Part shown: positions 38,601 to 50,600 of the stretch, in pieces | Position numbering within the stretch: position 1 is the stretch's first letter | Layout: each line of letters starts with the position of its first letter | Assembly (NCBI RefSeq): GCF_030936135.1 | Contig: NC_082605.1 | Location: 19,798,261 to 19,862,260, forward strand | From: Gavia stellata | Lineage: Eukaryota; Chordata; Aves; Gaviiformes; Gaviidae | DNA: 64,000 bases | Reading direction: 5' to 3' | The notes under the pieces: model-generated | Databases searched by the model: none | Told to the model about the DNA's origin: nothing | What the model saw: the letters and a program-made list of their open reading frames with translations, nothing else | Position numbers and translations under genes: made by a program

Positions 38601-41600
38601 TCCCGACCTCCAGCATCCTGCAGCCATACAGCGGGAGCCCGGAGATGCTCACTCGTGCGGTGGTGAAAACACTGCGAAAAGACAATGTGTCTTCACACAA
38701 CGTGTAACTGAGCTGAGGGATTTGCTGAAGACAACAAACTAACATGGTCCGGGAAGGGGATGGTTATTCCTGCACTTGCGATTAACTATAAAAATGCCGA
38801 AAGAGGTATAAGCCACCCCTGATGGCGAGAGATCGGCATGAGGTGTAAATCAGGGGCTGCTATAGCTAGCCTAAATCTGCCTTCCTCGTATGTCAGGTTG
38901 GGCTACTGCCGTGAGCATGATGCTGTTTAGATGACTTCTAAGTCTGGTCCAGGCTAGCAATTCCCATGTAAAATGCACATATATTTTACGTTCCTTGTCT
39001 GCTTTCATATTTTTTTGTAATTTGGATAATGAAAATTGGTGAAGTTGTCTCAAAAAACAACAGAGTTGTCATCTGAGTAGCTACAGAAAGCTGAGAAATG
39101 CTGCTCTGAGAAGCAGAGCTTCTGGGAGCTTTACACCTTTCCCCATTCCCAAAGACATGAGTTTATTCCCATGGTGCCCCTTGGTACCCGGGGAAGGAGT
39201 GTACAGTCTTTCTCAACAGTGGGCTATATGAGGTGATGCTCTGATGACCTCAGCGGCTTCATTCCAGAGCTCTGCCGGCAGGCCATGGGGTGGCTGGATG
39301 CCTTCTACAGTGTCCCACACTCCACCAGAAACCCATCCTGGGATGGGGACATGGTGCCTGCAGCAACGGCAGTTCCACATGGACAGGGCTGTGCCCCATG
39401 GCTGCTGGGCTGGTCCGGGCCAGTCCTCCAGAGGAAGCAAGTCCTCTTTTCATCCGCTTCATTTAGTTGTCTGCAGCTTTTCTATCATAGGGAATAAAAT
39501 CCTGCCGGAGGCAATCTTCTCCACCCCAGTTATACTTGCAGTCTGCTTGCTCTGTGTCTCTGAAATCTGGTCTTGCCAGTGCTTTCATAACCCAGCACGT
39601 GCTCTTACTCTTGAGGAGTGGGGGAATTTTTCTGAACCATGTCTTGCTCTGTGGGACCGTAGCTGGCCAGGGCCCATCTTTGCATTGCTGCCAGGTGGTG
39701 ATATGGGTTTTCTGGGCTCTCAGGGCAAGTACAGTGCCATGGGCAATGTTGCTTTTGCCCCCAGGGGAGGCTATCTTGATCCTAGAGATGTTTTCACAGC
39801 CTTTGAAATGCTGATATGTTGTTGTGTTGTGCATAACTGTTTCTCTCTCCACCTGAACAATCAGCTTTTGGCAGGGTCTGGCTTGTGAAAAGATGCTGGA
39901 AGATTTGCCATGCGGTGCTATTGGGTTCAACCATAGTTAGTTTCTGTGACCTGAGGAACAGAGGGTTCAGGATGGTGCATCACTGCCGTGAGCTGTTGTG
40001 GCAGGTTGAAGGGCAGAGGAAGTGTTAGGAGGTTGTGTTCCTGTCAGAGTGATTGCTACATCACCTGCTTAAAATCATCATTAGTTGAAGAGTATCTTTG
40101 ATTTTACACCATCATGGCTTTGGCACAATAATTTTTTATTTGAGTGTTTGTCAGTTCGGCTGCAATAGGGCAGGTGTAATTGTGTGCTGGGCATGAGCAT
40201 CATGGGCTGCTCTGCAGACTGTGCTCAGCAGCCTCCATGGCACGGGCACATGTCGGGGGCGACTCGTGCACCCCGTTGGCATGCAGGTGGTGGAGATCCT
40301 CCCTTTTACAAAGCAAGCGGTGCCTGCGTGTCCTGGCCTGAGAGGATTTGCCTGGTTTTGCAAGAGCGGTTTAAGAAGCACTCTGTTTTCTCCAAGAAAA
40401 GAATCACCTAGAGGAGTGGGTTTCATGTGCAGTTGTTCAGTGTTCAATGTTCATCTCAGAGCTTCAAAAGTGAAAATTCGTGTTTCTGAAATATGCTTAT
40501 CCTTTTCCTCTCAGAAAAGGATCAGGGGGCGGGGGGGGGGGGGCGAGCTTGAAAGGGAGAATGCAGGAGGCAAAAATTAATTAGAAGTATTTTTTTTTCA
40601 ACTTGAAAAAGTTTTCGCGATTGTTTTCATATTCCTTCAAAAAACTGTATTTTGTACGAAAATACAAAGAACGTTTTTTTTGCATCTAAATTCCTCTTCT
40701 GCTCATTTCAGCAGTTACAAAATCATTGCTCTTCCTTTTATTTGCCATTTCAGAAACCCCAGCTGGACTCATTGCTGAGAACCTTCTCAAAGCCAAAGAA
40801 ATAGCCCTCAATGACTCTCGTGTTCCTGAACAGCTCAAGAATTACTTACAAAAAGCTCTTGATGTTGCTCTTGGACTAGACCCTTACCTGGATGCAATGG
40901 CAACTTCAAAGAGGTACGGATACTCCTTTGTAACCTTGTGCTTTTTTCCTGTGATTGTATAAATATGTTCTTAGATTTTCTGTTCAGAATATGTCATAAA
41001 CGTGGGGGACGGTGGAAGGAAGAAGAATGACAGTTAACCACACCCAAATATATAGCAAAGTGTGCACAGACTTGGGCGTCTCTGTGCACCCATGGGCTCG
41101 TGAAGGGGAGGTGAGAACAAAAAAATCCTAATTCTAAATTTTGGAAGATGTTCTGCCAATCAAGTATTGACTATGGCAATGTCCGTGTTGGACCGTATCC
41201 CGTGAAAAATCAGTAAGCCAGTCTGCACAGTGCCTGCTGAAAGGCTCAGAGAATGAGCCCCTGGATCAATCGGTGCTGGGATAAATAAAGGATGAAGAAA
41301 ACCTGCACCTCTGGATCCACCCTATAATAACAGCCTTTATATGCAGCTTTTATCTCCAAGTGCTCAACAAACATTAATTAATCTGCTAACTAAATTACTC
41401 TGGTAACTAAACTAATTAATTAAACTAATTTAAGGTATCATTAATTCAGAAGTCCAACTGATACCCTCATTATTCTTTTTTGAGCTACAGTATATTACCC
41501 AGCCATGTGGGGTCTGCTAAACAATTCCCATTCATCAGTGTACATTCTGATATGTGGAAAAAGCCAGTTCTGTCTAAAATTGACAATGTGTAAACTGTTC

Positions 41601-44600
41601 CAGGCTGTGGATTACGGGAACGCTGAGCGTTCGTTCTGTTGCTGAAATAATAGCTGATAGTTGTTTGACTTACGCTTGCTGTACGATAATAGCTATACAT
41701 TATCTTATTAAAGTTGTTAAAGCATTTGTGAGGGGCAGAAAAGAGGTTATATGAAATGTTCTACTCTTTAAGTCTTGGATTATCTGAGTGTGGCTGACAC
41801 GGGTTATGAATTCTTTCTCATTTTACTGAGGAGTCGTGGGGGGAGCTGGGGAAAAAAGGCTGATATGGCTCTAAATTCTGGCCCGCAGAAGTAGCACCAG
41901 CCATTTCTGGTGGTTACTCTCTTCAGACAGGGTAATCTAATCTGTCTGGAGGCTATGGACTTCTTCCCGTCATCTATTCCCTTCTCTTTGTAATAGGTAG
42001 CATCTCACTTCACCCAGAGATGTTGTCATAGGCCTGGCTTCTGTGAAATAGCGTCTGAAGATACCCTGCTTTTCTCAGCAGTTTGGGAGGAAAACCGTTT
42101 TTTTCCTGTCTTGCAAAAAAATTTACATCTTTTCCCCCATTCTACAATGAAACCTTTTTTGGCTGGAAAAAGGAAAAAAAAAACCAAACCCAAAACCTGG
42201 CCAGGGTAGCTGGAACCATTTATTCCAAACCAGCAGATAGGCACCTGCCTGAGACCAACTGGAAATGGGAAAGATTTGGGGTTGAACAGTGGGGAATGCT
42301 TTCCCTCGGCCCCACAACCCCTTCTTCCCAAGCCCCTATGGCTGGAGCAGCTGCCAGCACTGAGACAGACCTATTGCCAAGCCAGATCCTCTTAGGAATG
42401 TAATTTAGGGATATTTGTAATGCTTCTGGGCTGATTTTTCTTGCTCATGCACAAATGGACCTTTTCTAGGAGCTCCCTCTTTGTTAGTGTTTTTTATGCA
42501 GGATTTGGTTGTTACCATAATGTTGACATTTCTTTTTCCAGAAAACCTTCACCTGACCACAGCCCAGGGGATGCTGGAGGAACTGAAACCAGAGTTAGGC
42601 TGCAGGAAGAACACACCTCTGGCTCTTTGAACGGCAAGTTGGTCAACCAAGAGGATAAAATTGCACCAGACTGGTGTAAAGGTTATCACTGAAGTTCATC
42701 ATCCTCTCCTCTGTTTTGAGTGAGGATAGGATGAATGCCATGGAAACGCTCAGAAAATGTGGAAAATGACTTAAAAAGAGAGATAGGAACTTCCTGTAGT
42801 CTTCGATCTTCCTTTTGTGTGAATTTTCCCTGTCCCCCACCTCCTGTGCCATGGTGCCCACACACACATGCCCACGTGTACGCTCGTGAGTGCTTTAATT
42901 CAGATTTCCAGCCCCATCCCTGAGTGAGCAGCGAAGAGATCATTGTCCTCACTGGAAGGGGAAGGAAGGGAAAAATCATGTTGGTTTGGGTTTGGTGGCA
43001 TGTGATAGGCGTTTACGTGCTTCTGCGGTGGAGGTGGCCTGTGGCCAAGCACTGTACCTTTTCGAGTAGCAATACCCAGGCTTGTATCCCCACATAAAGC
43101 CTATTACACTAAATCTATTCCCAGATTCATTCTTCCCAGATGTTCCCATCTTTTGAGTAATATATCATCACAGTGAAGTACTCTTATAATGTATTACACT
43201 AATACATTGTTCGAAGGACACCACTGATGATAAATTTCTTAAATGATAGTGCTGTCTAGGGATAATGACTCTAAGAGCAAATGCAAGGTAATGTAGTGAT
43301 TTTTTTTTTTTAACCAGGTTGCAGAAAGAATATGGAGACATCTTAAAGCCATTTTCATATGGGGGGGAATGTTAAAATATGCAATATTTCAAGCACTATT
43401 TAACAAGCACTTGAACAATAGCAGCATTGATGATAAAGGTTCTACATTTAAAACCAGTCCCTTTATTCTGTTGTCTTTTACCTGCATTTTAGATGAAATT
43501 TTGTCAGATTCTGTTGTTAAACCCTTAGTTGAAAGTGGTTTAAGATTAGATTATTTTTTTTAATGATCACTTAAAAGGTACATCTAATTTCCATTGTGAA
43601 CAGGGTACAGTCTTTCCTATGGTTTTATTTTAAAATTTTCATTCTTATCTTTCAACAGGCCACATTTTTAGGATGTTTGTTCATATGATCAGAGCCAGGA
43701 AGATTTTATTAATTGGCAAGCTTAAAGGTTACAGTATCCTTGCTATCGCAGAAGAATTGCCAGATGATGGCAAAATCCTTGCGTGTGCAGAAGCGCCGTA
43801 TCTTGGAGTGAACAGCCAAGAAGCATTTGATTATTCTTCAGATGGTAAAAAGATAAGCATGCGAGTGGGACCGATGGCAGACACTCTGGAGGTAAAGTCA
43901 GTTGGAAAGGCAGTTTGGGAGCTCTTGTGCAGAGCAGATTAAAGAGTTTCGAGCAGGTCCTAGTTTCTGCCCACAAGATGCTGGGTGGTGACCCTAGTTT
44001 GCTTGCAAACATGTGAACCTGCTCTTGCACTGGAGTTATTTCTTATTCATGTTGATTTATTATGGGACAGCTCTGTCACACAAGATAGTGTTTTCCCTTC
44101 TTAACTAAATTACTGCACCTTTTGATCAGAGGGATCACAAGCTTTAATTGTAGGTCAGTAGGCTTCAGTGGTAGAGTCTTACTTGACGTGGGTGGGCTTT
44201 GTTTCAGGTCTCTAATTCCAAACATAACAAGCTGAAAGAGTGTATCTGTGCCTGCTGGGCATGTCCTGAGAAGGACGGCTTGCTCCCAAGGACAGCTTGC
44301 TCCCAATGTTCACAAGAATTGGAAAAGTCCTACAGAAGTTTATAATTCATCCACAACCTATCACTATTTCTCCCAACTAGCAACACTGCGGGCCATTAGA
44401 CCCCAAGTTTCTCACTTCCAGAGCAATATGATAAGCTTCAGGCGTGCAAATGCGTTAGCTATATTTGTTCCATTCTGACTAGTGACTTTGTCAAAAGAAA
44501 GAGAAAAGCTTATGATTGCCAGAAGCTAGAGGAGTTTCACATTTAATTCCAGTTTATGCATCTCAGGGATGTTGGAGGTCCAGCACGCTAGCAGGTGATG

Positions 44601-47600
44601 CCCGTGCCAGGTTCATTGAACACATAGCCTTTTTATTATTAATGCAAACCAATTTGATCCGATTCCATTTTCAATCTGGATGTGTCAATGTGAGCTTGAT
44701 TTTAACTGTATTTGCATTAACAGGTACCATACTTGTTTCTAAAATGAAATGGCCAGGAGCTTTCCGACCCCTGGCTTCCATGACCTTCAAGTTTGATAAG
44801 AAAGAAAAAAAGTCCTTTGCCAAGTATATGAATAAACGGAATGTTACAGATCACCTGCAATGTGCAGCATTTAAAATCCCAGCTCCCCGCAGTGAGTGTG
44901 AAATTAATTGAATTGCTGTTGCTCTCTAGTGCCCATTCTATGCAACTGACTTACTGTGACTGAATTAAAATATCTAGAGGCAAGCAGAGTACATGCTGTG
45001 TAGAGATTAAAGAAGGGAGCAAAGACATGAAAATTAAATCCTTAAAACAGAACATTGCAATTGATTTTATATCCTCCGATTGCAACATGAAGGCACATCC
45101 TGACCCCAGTTCTGTAGGTACTCAGGGCTTCAAATAGCTCTTGGAGCTGATGGGAGCAGAGATGCTTGTGTTTGGCAGGAGGGATCCCAGCACTGGGGAC
45201 ACCTCTCTATGCAGGATTTCTGCACTGGGCTCTGAACTTCTGTTGCTCAACCTGGCAGATATTTTGTCATTGGTGTCAGGACAATGAGGATTGTCCTATA
45301 GGTCTTAATCGGCAATGGCTGTAAATGATGAAGCAACGCATTTGGTGGCCTCTCTGGTGCCTTTGCATTTTGGGCTCATTGATGTTTGCCTGGCTGGAGT
45401 GGGGCAGCCGGGTGGGAACATGCCCGGACGTGTGGAAGAGGCTTAGGCTGTGAACAGCGTGCTGCCTTTTCCCTCCTAGAGAAGACCAGTCTAGGTTGGA
45501 GACCAAGCAGGCTTCCTCCACTGCCATGTGGGTATGCTGAAAGGCAGGAGGACGAGGGAGGCACAGGGGGGAGATGGGCCGGGGGTGGCACAGCCGAGCT
45601 CTTGCAGCTCAGCTTCATGGAGGAGGTGGAGAACAACAGTGTTTCTGTCCCCCATCGTCTGCAGGGAGGCTGGTCTAGAGCAGAGCTGGCTAACAGTTGT
45701 TGAAAAGCGTGGTGAGATTCAGGAGAGCTGGAACAAGCTCTGGCAAGGATTGTCTTTGTTGTCTGTGTTATCCGCAGCCCTAGGTTTCATTCTTGTCCCT
45801 CTAGAGAAATTAGAGGGCAGACATGGTCACCCACCACTTGCTCTTTGGAGGTGCCTGCTGCAGCTTTCTTGCTGTGGTGACTATGGCTGAATTTTGCTTC
45901 CAAGCTGAGTGCAATAAGGAGGATTTCTGCTTATCTGCTCCTCCTCAAATTTTTGCAGCAGTGCAAACTCCTGGGAGCAGAGGATTTGCCTCATTGCACT
46001 GGCTCTTTCAACGCACAAAAATGTCATATGATATATAAATAACACTACCTGGCAGGGAAGACCTTTTCTGCTGCATGAAGCTACGATTCAGAAAGTCCAA
46101 ACTGCCAGAAGGTGTATGATGTACTCTCACTTCTGGTGTCAAACTAGTCCACCCAAGAGTTACATCCTAGCCTCGGGTAGAGGGTACCATCCAAGTGCTG
46201 CAGGATGGGTCCAGTGCTGCATCCACAAGGACTGTCGATGCCCTTTACAAGGAAAGCTGCCAGATGTTGCAGCAGGTGCCACAGGGATGTGACACATCTG
46301 TGCCTGTGCACCTCAGACAGCGGGGCCTTTGTGGGACCCACGTGGCTTTGGCTCTTCCGCCTACAACCGCAGCTCATCAGGGCTGTGAGCGAGCGGAGAG
46401 CAGCGCAAAGGCAGCGCATCAGTCCATAGCGGCACCTTGACCAGGGTTTCTGAAGCCTCTTACTGCTCCTTTGCATTAATGCACAGCGTTGGCGGGGATG
46501 GCCAGGTTCCCTGTCTCTTGTCCCGGATCAGAGCCAGCTGCAAAACATCTGGGATTTTGAGCTGTCAAAGGATGCTAAACAGCAGACAGGAGCTGCAGAG
46601 CTCAGGCACACAGTGGGGTTCATGTGGTACCTGAGGGCACAATGGAAAAAAAGTCCACCTTTCTCACATGTGAGGGACAGGCTGCCCAGCTAGGTTGGGT
46701 CCCCACCAAAGCACGTAGCTCACATACACCATGGCACGAGCCTCTGTGCCCAATGACCTTAGTAATTTTTAGGTAATATTTTGAAATGTGGACTGAGGGG
46801 AAGCCTGTTCTTGGGTTCAGGTGCTTTCAGTGGGAATTAGCTACCTTTTCAACATGTGCTGGGCCAGTGTTTAAAAACCGTTCCCCACAAGCTCCTTAAG
46901 CCTAAACTCTGTCGTGCTGTGCGTGAATAACACGCTTTGCCATGCATCAGCTGTGAGCAAGAGGCCTGATCCTGCACATAGAGCTTCCTTTAATTCCCAG
47001 TGGACTTTTGGTTGAACAATGGATGCAGGATTGAGTCCGGAGGGAATGCAAACTACCAGGAAATTATTCCCATGCATGATTTTGATCCTTCCATTTTAAA
47101 ATCGAAAATGCGACACAAAAAATAACACCGTGTTTGCAGCAGATTCTGCTGATTGCGGGGCATTGTGTAAGCATGTCAGGGTTTTCTTTTTTCTTTTTTC
47201 CCTCCTTTTACCAGACAGAATAGGTGAAGAGGTTGAGCTGCAGATCTCGTTTCTCCTGTTTTGCTGCTTGTGAAGTCTGCCAACAGAATCCACCTTGACA
47301 AAGTCAAGGACTCTGCGTTTAATGTTGAACTGAGTGAATAAATTATGCATGAAATTGTGTCGGAGTCTCTAGTGTGCAGAATTGCTCCTTTTGATATGAA
47401 AGGTTAATTCAGAAAGGAGTCCAAAATAGCTGGAAATTGTGGGGATAAGTGGATAGTATTCACTGTTGTGAGCTGTTATTACTAGAAATTGCATTCCCTC
47501 TCTAGCTTCCCTAGAGATTTAGCTTTGCCGGTGAATATAAACTGTACTCAATAGAATAGCGTTTAGGAGTAACAAGAGTGTATGTCCACATACAGTAAAA

Positions 47601-50600
47601 TATTCTAATGGTGTTTTAAAAGGAAGCTGTACTTTTTCATGTATTTTGTGTACCCTAAGGATGGATTGCTATTACATTTAGGTCAAGAACAAGGCATAGG
47701 GAAGGTAATAAGTTTTGAGTGCATCTTTATTACAAATATGCTGACTGTATGATCCATATCAAAGGAACTGGACAGTCATTTTTTCTGATTGAGTTTGTAT
47801 GTGCCTTCTGAGAGAGTGTTGTCTCAGGACTCCAGTCAGGTTTTGTCTGAGCTTTGGCAGAAGATTCATTCATGTTTTTATTTGGGATGTCCTCTCCCTG
47901 ATCTTTTGCCGTATCCATCAACAGTGCTGCTGCGCCCTTTCTCGTGCTTGCTTTTGGTGCATCTCTTCTATGCAATGTAGTGCTACAAGTTTTTTTTCTT
48001 TTTAATCCAAAAGGAAGTTAATGACTCACTGTAAGCAAAAGCATTCATTTTAGCCAAGTTTGCTCTGAATTAAGACACTTCTTGTTGCCATCTGTTACCG
48101 TCTATGATGCCTCTGTAGCAAGGAGCAGGGATTGCACTGTAAACATTCAGGAAATTAGTTTCAGTGGGATATTTTGCAGGCAGATTATTTCCTTCTGGAT
48201 CTTGGCTTTCCTCACAGTTGGAGGTGTTTGGGCTCTGCCTCTCTCCTAGCAAAGGACAAAGGCATCTCCAACGTGCTGTGAGGTCCCAGGCAGGGCCTGG
48301 TCCGGTCTGCTCTGGGAGGACAGGGGTGGTCAATCCCTCCTCTTAAAACCCCTCATCCATTTTGAGAGGGACAGCAGTGAGTTCTCCTCCCCATCACTGC
48401 ACCGATATTTCCAGCACTTAGCTCTGCAGTCAGAGCTACCGGTAGAACAGCTTTTTTTCTTTCTGGCTGTCTTGGTTCAGCAGCGGGTGCTGGCAGTGAG
48501 GAAACCCTCTCCAGTGTGGTACCCTGGCCACGGTGACCGCCTGTCTAGGTGACCCGTGTTCTGCTAGCCAAGGGGCTGCAGGGAACAGAGCACCTTCCTG
48601 TCCCTCTGGCTGTTATCTTGAGTAGAAGCTGCTCTAGAGGCAAAGCTGGTTCAAGGAATTTCATGGATTCCCCTTATAGGCCTGGAGCTGTTTCCAGCAT
48701 GGAAAACCCAACAGCAATCTTGAAGCTGTGGAAACAAGAAGCTCAAATGATGGCAGGGTCCCAGTATGAACTCCAAGGCAGTGATTCAGGCATTTCCATA
48801 TGGGTGTCTAGTACTAGGTATCCAGAAGAAATGAACGGTGCCCAAGTGACCTTCATGGCTGGCCCTTCAAGACTTGATGAACTGGCAGAAGAGAAATGCC
48901 TTCCAAAGGGTGGCCTTGCACACCCAGGCAGTGCCAGGACAAGACAGGCGTGTGGTGCATACACATGCAACACAGGCACCCTCCTGGGATGAAAGCTGTG
49001 AAGTTAAAAGGTGGCTTATCTGTACCAGAAGACAGACAAGAAGGAGATAAGCTGTCAGCAGGTAGACAGTACAGAAAGAGGGCTGAAATGAGAAGTCCAG
49101 CTAATATCCAAAGAGCTACACAACTCCATATGGACCTAATGAAGTCAATGCATAAAAGTGAGATTCTTTTTCATTAGGGAGCCATACCACAGAGCAGTAG
49201 TAACATATGTTCAGAGATGGCCACATCTGCTTCTGAATGTCTGCCCCCCACCTCCTCTGCCTGGGAAGGTTACAAGTCAGAAAGTAGTGATAAGTCATGA
49301 TAATTACTTGAATTTGGCTTTGGCTCTTCCCTCTGGGGAAAGAGACATCTAATCTCTCTTCCTGATGGACTCCTCCTCCCAGCTTTCATCTTCTGACCCT
49401 TCCTGAAGTATCTACGCTGGACGGACTGGCTAAATTGCAACCTGATATAAGATGCTCTTCCACAGCAGCAAAAATGTTCCTGCTGCTTTCCCCCAATACA
49501 GCTCAAGAGGGAACCAGGGCAAAATTTTCTTACTGGTCACAAAATGAAAAGATGAATCCCAGGAAACCAGATGTCCCAGTTTCTGCTACATTTATTATAA
49601 ACCAGCATATATTTGGCCTTAAAGCCTTCTTTCATTATAGTGTAGTGTCAAAAGGTGTCCTAAATGTGGACTCATGAATGATTTTGGCAGAGCTTCTGTG
49701 CTATCAAGCATCTGCAGTTAAGTGTGACTATCCAGGCTCTCAGGCAGGCTTAATTTCTTAACCACTAACAACCTCACAATGACACCAGTTTGCACAATAG
49801 AGTAATTCAGAGCTTGAACAATCCACTTCCCGCTATTTCCTCCTATGAATGACACGCTCCCTGTTTCAGAAAGGCTGCTGAAATCTCTAGTTTGGGAGCC
49901 ATCAACCTCACTCCCAAAAACAAATTAGTTTTTCACATTCTGTTGCCATTTGTTATTGATGCTTTCTCTCATACATCTCAGGGGATCGCTCGTCACTCAT
50001 TGTGCACAATGTCTCCAAACACAAAAGTCAAATCTGGACGCAAGAAGTACTGTTAAAAGTTGTGGTAGAAACAGTGAGTTCTGGAAAACATAATTGTTTC
50101 TCTTTTCACTCAAAATGCCAAGACTTGAAAGCATTTCTTCTTGCCGAGATAGGTGGATGAGCCGTTGTTTCATTGCAACGCACACAGATGCAGTTAAATA
50201 GTCCCAGATGGAATCTGAAATATTCCATAGCAGCCTCTTGGGCAGCGAGTGCATTAACTGCCACAGGAGAAGGCTGTAAAGGCTCCCATCTGGTCATCCA
50301 TCAACACTTTTATACATTATCATCAGCAGCCTGCTTGGAGGGAAGGTGTGCCACATTTCTGAAAATCCAATTAGATGATAGCAGCCAGTTCTCTTTTATC
50401 CTCTCTGTTGCTGAGCCATCCAAAGCATTTTTTTAGATTAAAGAAACATCATTTTCCTTCACAGGAGCTGTGCTGCTTTATCTCTATCATGACCTGTTCT
50501 TTTATGTGCTTTATAATTCTATTATTAATTGGGATTTCAACCATTTTCCTGCTACTGAAGTGGGACTCACTAGTTTGCAATTCCCAGGATCAGCCTTATG

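Noticed and set aside
39244-39888. 214-codon open frame on the plus strand in the proposed MT-Ox intron 1
   Set aside because: Composition is irregular, and I recognise no family or matching splice sites. Overlapping open frames on the other strand are of similar length.
44697-44911. Lysine-rich open frame (KFDKKEKKSFAKYMNKRN) after an AG
   Set aside because: It looks somewhat exon-like but matches no part of the methyltransferase, and its inclusion would break the contiguous exon 4/5 join.
48549-48992. 147-codon open frame inside MT-Ox intron 4
   Set aside because: The flanking exons join directly in phase with family sequence, so no exon is needed here; no homology recognised.
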